From Darksidea phi (Eukaryota > Ascomycota > Dothideomycetes > Pleosporales > Lentitheciaceae): a DNA stretch of 64,000 nucleotides. Below, piece by piece: positions 56,927-64,000 of this stretch. The notes below the pieces were generated by a model, which did not search any database, had not been told where the DNA came from, and was given only the letters and a program-made list of their open reading frames with translations. Where the stretch lies: the NCBI GenBank assembly GCA_030770425.1, contig JASJFT010000137.1, forward strand, positions 2,367-66,366. Reading direction: 5' to 3'. The position numbers and the translations under genes are program-made. The number at the start of each line of letters is the position of its first letter. The first letter of the stretch is position 1.

Positions 56927-57447
56927 GGGGGGACAGGTGACGGTGTTATGGCGGCTGACGCAAGTCGGCAGGAATGCGTGGGTTTCATGGTATCTTTTCG
57001 ACCTCTGACATATTTTCGACTGTTTGGGGAGTGTCCAGGCAAAAAGAGCTTCAAAGCGCTCACGAGTTTACGGGTCTTCCTCTTCACGGCTAGAATCCTC
57101 TTCAGGCTAGAAGAAACAAACAATGAAAAGCTCAGGGCCGCACGGTCGGTAATGCGTGATGCTGTTGATGTCAACGTGCCATATGTTGCCTCGGTCGCGA
57201 TCGTCGCGCGTGAAGGTGCCCTTCATCGCGTCATTTACCTTACTGCTGGTGCACGACGCACAAGTGGATGCGGCCGGATGATCGTCTTGCTCCGCCCGGG
57301 CGGCTAACCTCGGCTTTGATGATTGTGTCCAGCTCACTCCGAATGTATTTACCCTAAATTACAACTTTCTTACAGCTCGATCTATTAATTCTTTGACTTC
57401 GCATTTGCCCCGCCACATCTGGAACATGGGAATGAAGCAATTGGCAG
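56927..57447. other. intergenic, nothing recognised
   Basis: This 520-bp stretch holds the RPL16 3' end and the promoter of the acyl-CoA synthetase gene, both on the plus strand. No further feature is seen. Confidence 0.5.
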
Positions 57448-59333
57448 ATGCGCAGGATGAGTCCCTTCGATAGGTTGCAGAGGCTCGCCTCGCACTTCAC
57501 GTCAGCGGATCCGGTACCGGGGTCGAGCACAATACAGCCTGGGGACAGCCATGAGTACCATCATAGGCACAACTTCCATACACTATCGCCTACATCATTC
57601 CTGTGGAGAGCAGCATGTATAGAACCGGAGGTGTGCTCCCTATCCGTCAAGCCGATTCGTGCGCTGATGACCATGAACGCTATTTAGGCCACAGCAATCT
57701 TCCATAAGACAGCAAATAACAAAATCTTGCGCCGTTCCTACCTCGAATTTGCCGACCGCGCACGTGGTCTCGCGTACTACCTGCTCAAGCACAACTTCAA
57801 GCGCGTCGGCATCCTTTGCACAAACACGCCCGCCTTTCTCGAATCGCTCTTCGGCATCGCGGCAGCCGGAGCTGTTAGTGTGGGCGTGAACTATCGTCTC
57901 AAAACGGATGACATCTCGTACATTTTCCAGCACTCAGAGGTCGATTTGATAATCGCCGACTACGAGTTCGAGGCTTTGTTAAACAAGTTCAAGAGTGAGA
58001 GGCCCGATGTGAAGGTTATTGTGGACACGGATGTGGATGTCACAGAAGGACATTTGGGCGGGCCTTTTAACGACGCCGTGTTAGAAGGTCTCAAGCACGA
58101 TCGCTCTTCCGGAAATCACGGCTGGGCAGCCTTGCAATCGCAAGCCGCAGACGAAGAAAGTACCCTCGCACTCGCATACACGAGCGGGACGACAGCGCGA
58201 CCGAAGGGCGTGGAGTACACTCATCGGGGTTGCTACCTCGCTGCCCTAGGGAACGTCATAGAATCTGGTCTCAACTACCACAATGGGCGCGCAAAGTACC
58301 TCTGGACGCTGCCCATGTTTCACGCAACGGGCTGGACGTTTCCGTGGGCAGTAACAGCTGTGCGCGGTACACACTACTGTTTGAGAAAAATCGACTACCC
58401 AGAGATTTGGAGTTTGCTCAAGTCGGAAGGGATAACTCATTTTAATGCTGCGCCTACTGTAAATACGCTCCTCTGCGCAGCAAAAGAAGCGGAAAGGCTG
58501 GAGAACCCGGTCAGGGTTACGGTCGCAGCATCTCCACCCTCAGCATGGCTTTTCGAACAGATGACAAACTTGAACCTACAGCCAGTGCACGTCTACGGTC
58601 TCACAGAAACATATGGTCCCATAACGAAAGGTTACCACATGCCGGGGTGGGAAGACTTGGAGACGAAAGAGAAGTACGCGAAAATGGCCAGGCAGGGACA
58701 TGGGTTTATCACTAGTTTGCCTGTGAGGGTCATCAAAACGAGTGATGGTGTCAAGGAAGGCGAATTGATAGATGTACAGAAGGATGGGAAGGAGATTGGA
58801 GAGATCGTGTTTGAGGGAAATATTTGTGCAAAGGGATACTATAAGGATGCTGAAGCTACGCGGAAGCTGTGGGCGGGTGGCGTCAGTCACAGTGGCGATC
58901 TAGCGGTTTCACATCCTGATGGTGCAATACAAATCGTTGACCGCGCAAAGGACATCATCATCTCAGGTACATGACCTTCACGCTCATGGTCTGCAGGAAG
59001 AGGACATAACTAACATCTGCAGGTGGTGAGAACATCTCCTCTGTCGCTTTAGAATCCATGCTCGCCACACACCCTTCCGTCTTGGAGGTCGGTGTCGTTG
59101 CCGTCCCAGATTCACACTGGGGAGAGCGGCCCAAGGCTTTCGTCACAGTAAAGGCCGGAGAGCAGCTAGACGGGAGAGAGGTGGTTGATTGGGCCAGGCA
59201 TAAGAGTGAGATTAGTAAATTTATGGTGCCGAGAGAGGTTGTGGTGGTGGCGGAGTTACCAAAGACGAGCACGGGGAAGATCAAGAAGAATGTACTTAGA
59301 GAGTGGGCCAGGGGCCATGAGGGTGCGAAATGA
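57448..59333 (+). CDS. AMP-forming acyl-CoA synthetase / ligase
   Basis: Exons 57448-57630, 57688-58966 and 59023-59333, giving 590 residues; the start may instead be 57457 (MSPFDRLQRLASHF). Adenylating-enzyme motifs appear in order: ALAYTSGTTARPKGVEYTHR (phosphate loop A3), MFHATGWTFPW, VYGLTETYGP (A5), HSGDLAVSHPDGAIQIVDRA (A7), KDIIISGGENISS (A8, completed by the last splice) and the catalytic-Lys motif PKTSTGKIKKNVL (A10). The layout fits medium/short-chain fatty-acyl-CoA synthetases of plant AAE and fungal type: acid + ATP + CoA to acyl-CoA. The C-terminus (GHEGAK) is not a peroxisomal PTS1, so the cytosol is likelier. The substrate is not readable. Confidence 0.92.
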
Positions 59334-59795
59334 GGATGATCGGGGTGTAGCAAATCCCCTCTATGATAGAATCACCTAAGTGCTTGGAAAAAAAATATGC
59401 AGCGCTAGTCGGTAGGGCAATACTGAAACCTAGCTACCATACTCCTAAGTCCAGTAGACTATAGTATATATATACTATATCCTCCTGTTATAAGAGATGG
59501 ATGTGAGTAGGATTCGCGACGGAAGTCATGACGAAGGTAATTTTTATACTGTGGGCGACAGTGTGGGTGCATTACTCTTCGCTACCGCTATTGGGGTCTC
59601 CCAACGTTCTACTCAATGACTCTAATGCTTACCCCTTTTCGTTGCCTGTTAATGTTCAAAATATTATCTCCTCGGTCGTGAAAATCTCTTACAATTAATA
59701 GTACAATATAGAGCTCTGTAGCTCCACTATCGTATATAAGGTGTGGGTATAGCACGTATGCTGTGTATAAACTGCTAGTGTGTTTTGTACGGATC
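59334..59795. other. intergenic region between convergent genes, AT-rich
   Basis: About 460 bp, AT-rich, with a short (TA)n-like patch near 59464-59481. No gene is recognised. Confidence 0.5.
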
Positions 59796-61274
59796 TTATA
59801 AAAGGAACTCCCACTGTGTAAATCCAAACAAATTGTTGAAGAAACAAGTGGTATTAACTTGATACCATACAAGGAATACTATAAACATTCGCGAAGAAAA
59901 ACGAGCAGAACACTCCTCTTTATATGCCTTTGGTTGCTCCATCTTCCTCTGGGTAAATAACTCCATCTCTGCACGCGCCTGATCGTCAAGCACGGTAGTG
60001 CTATCATCATGTAGTGTAGCCCAGTATATGGAATCCACCTCGAAGCCCTTCCTTGCTGCGTAATTAAACCAGAAACGCCGGGTCCGCCACGAGTCGCGCA
60101 TGCGAGCAGAAAGAGGCAGTGCACTAGTTTTCTTACAAAGTGATGACTCCGCTTCCACATGCCCCAACATTTGGAGGAAATGGTCCATTCTAGGCCCGTA
60201 GAGGGCTAAGGATTCTTGTAAAGCGCAGCGATCTAGCCAAGTTTCCGGTCCAGATAATAGAAGCCACCAAGGCGGGTCGTACGCGAATTGGACCGGCATA
60301 GAATTTGTAAACTCAAAATCAAACACGGCAGTAATCTGCAGAGTTTATGGATTCACAAGCATATTCGCAGGTCGCAAATCATCGCAGAAGGGTATAAATG
60401 GACCAGTATCATTAATACAATACTTTGGGATTAGCTGTACGAACTGACGACGAGCAATAAATCGCTTCCGAGCGATTTCTTCGTCATCAGCAAGGTTGCG
60501 CTGGGTCCAAAGGTGGTCCAGATGCTCGTTCGCGACTGATCTGAAGAAGTCGCTTGGGCGATAAATGGGCGCAGTAGGAAACCGATCACTGGGGTAGAAT
60601 GCGACAGTTGCCAACTCGTTCATATTATACATTAGAGGTCTTCTAATAACCCAATTTGCGTAGTCGTCCTTCGATATGGCTCCAATGCGGGGTAACCGAA
60701 GCTGAGAAATTTGAAGCATATAATCTGCAATTTGACGATAGATCTTGTCTAAAATTGTCTTGCCGATGTTTGGGTTGAGAACCATGCCCTCCTGATCCGG
60801 CCGCTTTAGGATAGTCGATAGAAGCGTTCCCTCAAGATAATCCATGATGATGAATGGTCCGAATTGGAGTAAGTTCCTCGCTGCTGTCTTTGTTGTTGGC
60901 TTTGCCGTTGTAGCCCAGCTATGCACTGTGGGGAGAGGAATCGTGGTGTGTTGGCGGAGGTATTCCATGGTCTGAACCTCGTTCTCGACCTTTTCGTCCC
61001 TCAAATCTGTAGCTGTGTGTCCCGGTTTAGGGAACCGAACAAGAGCGTCCGCAAACCCTTCACCGAAGTGGATTCGGAAGCTAAAGTTGAAGGCACCCTT
61101 AAGGAAACCAGCATATGTTCCGGGTCCGCATCCTAGGAGACGAGCAACGTAATCCGCTACCTCTGCCTTGTTGTCGAAAAACCTACTCAACCGGGCTCTA
61201 CACTCATCATCACCGTCGGTCTCGGCTATCTCGTCGAAATATGACTTGAGCGAGTATGTCTTCTGTTGAGGCAT
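59796..61274 (-). pseudogene. APH-family kinase-like gene interrupted by one stop codon
   Basis: The frame from MPQQKTYSLKSYFDEIAE (61274; also open up to 61355) runs to TAA at 60345-60347, and the same frame continues without another stop to 59796. The first part has the fungal aminoglycoside-phosphotransferase-like fold: GAFNFSFRIHFGEGFADALV, FGPFIIMDYLEGTLLS and the catalytic loop PFCDDLRPANMLVNP. The stop follows directly, where relatives usually read NPETLQITAV, so a GAA-to-TAA change is the simplest reading. Beyond it come TLQITAVFDFEFTNSMPVQF (metal-binding Asp) and PPWWLLLSGPETWLDRC. Translation ending at the stop would lose that Asp and the C-lobe. Physiological substrates of these fungal kinases are mostly unknown. 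Stop readthrough or an assembly error are alternatives. Confidence 0.8.
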
Positions 61275-61761
61275 GTTGAGAAGGGGAGGGGGAATAAGGA
61301 GAGCAGCTGGTCGTCTTGGTCTAGAAAGTGGAATGTTAGTTAGGTAACGAAACACTGTAGCAGTGTAAGATGTGTAAAACTATGGAAGAAGCGTGAAGGG
61401 TAATGGTGCGGCCTTCAAAATGGAAAGAGCCCTGCCCTCGTGCGGCACGCCGCCCCATAATTAATCCCAAGTTCCATTCATTATTGCAAGCGCCTGGAAA
61501 GCATAATTGGCGCTCATCAGTAATTACTAGCTAAGAGATGCCCCCAGAGCAGCTAACCAGAAAGGCTGTAACAAGTACCATTATAAGGTATGTTTTGCCA
61601 ACACTATATTGATATCGCAACATAGTAGCATCACTTTTGGTACCTCCACAAGAATTGTGTGTATCGCCGTCAACTGTGTACTGACATCTAAATCACCATT
61701 AAATTAAAGTCATACAAAACATATGGAACCGTGCATAGGCAGTCCGCACATGGGCAGCCAC
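61275..61761. other. intergenic, AT-rich
   Basis: About 490 bp: the promoter of the APH-like gene and the 3' end of the alpha-galactosidase gene, both minus strand. No further feature is seen. Confidence 0.5.
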
Positions 61762-63520
61762 TCACTCAAGAACCTCCAAGCCCACCACATCCGGCGCCCA
61801 TCCATCACCGACCCCGCTGAAAACAACCACATTGTCTCCTTTCTTGAAACCATCGACCTCAATCGTCAAGCGTCCATCCTCAACCCAACTCTGACCCGAA
61901 AGTGGGACCGCCCACTTCTTGGGTGCGCCGCCATTGACCCCGATATTGACGTTGCGTATGTTAGAGTTGGTGTGGTCGAAATTGACAAAGTCGAAGGCAA
62001 GCAGTTTCTTGCCGGAACGTGTAGTGGCAACAGAGTGGAAGGTTGCGGTCGAGCCTTTGCCGAGAAACTGAACCCTGGAACCAGATTGGCAAGTGTTGCA
62101 GATTGTGAGTATGGCGGAGCCGGTGAGGGTAGCGCTGGCAGCGCCATGATAGCCTGTTGACTTGTGTGGGCTCTGGGTCTTCTCAATATCGGAAAGAACC
62201 CATAGTTTCATCTCGTGCGCCTTAAGGTCAAATGTGACCAACCCCGCACGACGTCCCAATTCTTGTGGCGTCCAGGGATCCCTAACTTTTGCTGCTTTGA
62301 TGTCCAGCGAGCGCAGATCGAATTGGACATTTCTGCTTTTATTCCTCCAGTTTGCGACTCCAAGGACCTGCTTCCCACCGTGTAAGTCCCCGAGCCAGAC
62401 ATCCCACTCCTCTTCGGTGTATCTCCGAACAAGATGCGCAGGTTTGCCATCTTGGTCTTGATTGATCGCAATGATTTCTTTCTTGGACAGTATCTCAAGT
62501 GAATGTTTTGCGAGTTTATTATCCAATATAGCGCCGATAATCAGTGGAGATTTGTTGATGGCCCACATCTGGAAATGAAAAGCCTCTTCTTCCGGAGTGA
62601 GGACGTTCAGTCCAACGCTATGCAGAATGTCAGTCAAACCCCTCGATAGATCCACAAAGGAGACAAGGCGACATACATCAACATATCCATGTCTGGAAAT
62701 TGCCCAGGTGCTGCGTTGCGAGCGTATGGCACTACTTGGTTCGTAATACGCCAGATGCTTGCCCAGTCTTTGCTAATGTCGCCGCTCATTCTCCAAGTGT
62801 TTGCAATCTTTGATGCCCTGATATGTGGTTAGGAGTGCCAAGGTATTATGAGCGGCGACGTACCAGTCACCAACATTATCCCCCAAACCCCACTGACACA
62901 GGAAGTATTGAATATCACGATCCACTTTCTTCAAGCTAGCGGCCATTTTCTGGAAGCGAGTGGCATCTGTAAACATGGGACTGCCGTTATCTCCTTGGTC
63001 TACGGCGTTCGCTGCATAGCAGTTGTCGTACTTAAGGGTATCGCCTCCCCACTCAGCAAACGACTTCGCATCCTCATCCTCGTGCCCTGTAGTTTGATCA
63101 ATAACCGCACCAGAGCACACTTTGCCCGCTAATCTTACCGAGGGAACCAGTTATGGGATAAGGGTTACACTGTAGATAGCCAGCCCCAGAATACAGCCCA
63201 AACTTCAGTCCGCGGTCATGCAGAAAGTCCCCCAGCGCCTTGCCCCCAGACGGGAAGGTGGAAGAGTTCCATTGCATCCTGCCCTGGCTGTCACGCTCCC
63301 TCGCGTTCCATGCACAGTCCGTTGTGACAATCGTGTAACCTATGTCCTTGAGCTTCTTGTCGACCAGTCCTTGTGCATTCAGCTTCACTTTATCCTCGCT
63401 GATGTCGCAAGTATAGGCGTTGTAGGAGTTCCAGCCCATGGGTGGGGTGAGTGACCTGAATGTTTTGGCATGGACGGAAGGCGCCAGGAGAGCTAGCAGC
63501 AGCCCAAGTTGGAAGAACAT
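61762..63520 (-). CDS. secreted GH27 alpha-galactosidase with C-terminal CBM35-like domain
   Basis: Exons 63520-63139, 63086-62864, 62817-62677 and 62617-61762, giving 533 residues; all splices keep frame. A signal peptide (MFFQLGLLLALLAPSVHA) is followed by the GH27 start TPPMGWNSYNAYTCDISEDK. Other marks are IVTTDCAWNAR, GLKFGLYSGAGYLQCNPYPI, the nucleophile Asp 148 in LKYDNC, WRMSGDISKDW and FPDMDM, whose first Asp matches the acid/base. The (beta/alpha)8 barrel ends with INQDQDGKPAHLV and a beta-sandwich. Residues from about 405 (GYHGAASATLTGSA) to the end resemble a CBM35 carbohydrate-binding module. It releases terminal alpha-galactose from galactomannan and raffinose-type sugars outside the cell. 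The start at 63520 is chosen because it yields a clean signal peptide; the frame is open to 63613. Confidence 0.93.
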
Positions 63521-64000
63521 ATTTGCTAAGACGAAGGTCAATCGAGGTGCGAACTGGTGTTTTGGTAAATTCAATTGCATAAGAGGGGCTTTTATAATGC
63601 AGATTATGAGCATAGCCAGCCGAGCCCATGTAAATCAGTGTTGTCCGCTGGTGACGTTCCAATGCTAGACCCCCCAGCGAAAGGCAAACGACGTGTAAGG
63701 AGCAGTGACGTTGGCAGTCCTAGTTGTTCGGTGAGGCAATAGCTAGCCTGAGGGCAGTTGAACACTGCAATGGTCTAGCGATACATTTGACGTGGTGAAG
63801 GAGCGCTAACGTTGTTTGTCTTCACGCCTCATGTGGTGATATATGCACGGTACAGTAGGATACAATGAATGAATGTGTTAGAAAATTGGAGGTTGACGCC
63901 TATATGCTCCATAAATAGTCGGCAGTGCGGCATTGCGGAAGGTGCGAGATGTAATCTGGTATCCGAGTACTAAAGCTCTTCGACAAGGAGGCACATATTA
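63521..64000. other. upstream region of the alpha-galactosidase gene
   Basis: The last 480 bp should contain the promoter of the minus-strand alpha-galactosidase gene. I see no recognisable gene, and no regulator-binding site that I can claim. Confidence 0.4.

Noticed and set aside
60331..60351. A 21-nt GTG...CAG segment in the APH-like gene that would remove the stop if spliced
   Set aside because: Far below the minimum intron length seen here (about 45 bp), without donor or branch consensus; it would also delete the conserved TLQ.
1..64000. CRISPR arrays, bacterial operons, intact transposases, rRNA or tRNA genes
   Set aside because: I scanned both strands by eye and saw no supporting pattern. 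The 126-bp repeats are coding TPR units, not CRISPR repeats.

Overview
The window reads as a filamentous ascomycete (Pezizomycotina) nuclear contig, probably Dothideomycetes. The basis is short 45-130 bp introns with GT-AG ends and CTAAC-type branch sites, long Ser/Pro-rich regulatory proteins, fungal-only families (Zn2Cys6 regulators, HeLo-domain kinases, fungal APH-like kinases) and clearly eukaryotic core genes (RPL4, RPL16, MOT1, TAF11, PRP45, TPT1). The class-level placement is inference. All coordinates of spliced genes below were worked out by hand from splice signals and frame continuity.

Layout. 1-5000 is an accessory, decaying segment. It holds a minus-strand array of near-identical TPR repeats running off the left edge, a divergent and badly broken HeLo-domain/kinase-like gene, a doubtful membrane-anchored ORF and a relic of a drug-efflux MFS transporter. 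5.5-12.6 kb has two uncharacterised minus-strand genes and a six-exon amino-acid permease (LAT/methionine-permease type). 13-14 kb holds an uncertain gene with conflicting frames.

14.9-31 kb is core: a metallophosphoesterase, a DnaJ-domain protein, a very long MAP-kinase-phosphatase-like protein, 60S ribosomal protein L4 and TFIID subunit TAF11. After a small ankyrin relic come the splicing factor PRP45 (SNW) and a Ser-rich protein of unknown function (32-37.5 kb). A decayed Zn2Cys6 regulator lies at 38.2-39.6 kb. Then come the large Swi2/Snf2 ATPase MOT1 (40.7-46.7 kb), tRNA 2'-phosphotransferase TPT1, a seven-exon Zn2Cys6 transcription factor, 60S ribosomal protein L16 (uL13), an acyl-CoA synthetase, an APH-family kinase interrupted by one stop codon, and a secreted GH27 alpha-galactosidase.

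Functional threads. MOT1 and TAF11 both act on TBP/TFIID. RPL4 and RPL16 are large-subunit ribosomal proteins. PRP45 and TPT1 act in mRNA and tRNA splicing respectively. These look like chance neighbours, not an operon-like cluster. The least ordinary signals are the TPR/HeLo-kinase pair with a hypervariable codon in otherwise identical repeats, a five-times repeated SP-x-x-x-EF motif in the phosphatase tail, MOT1 micro-exons, a GC-AG intron in RPL4, and the single-stop APH gene. I found no tRNA, rRNA, CRISPR or intact transposon.
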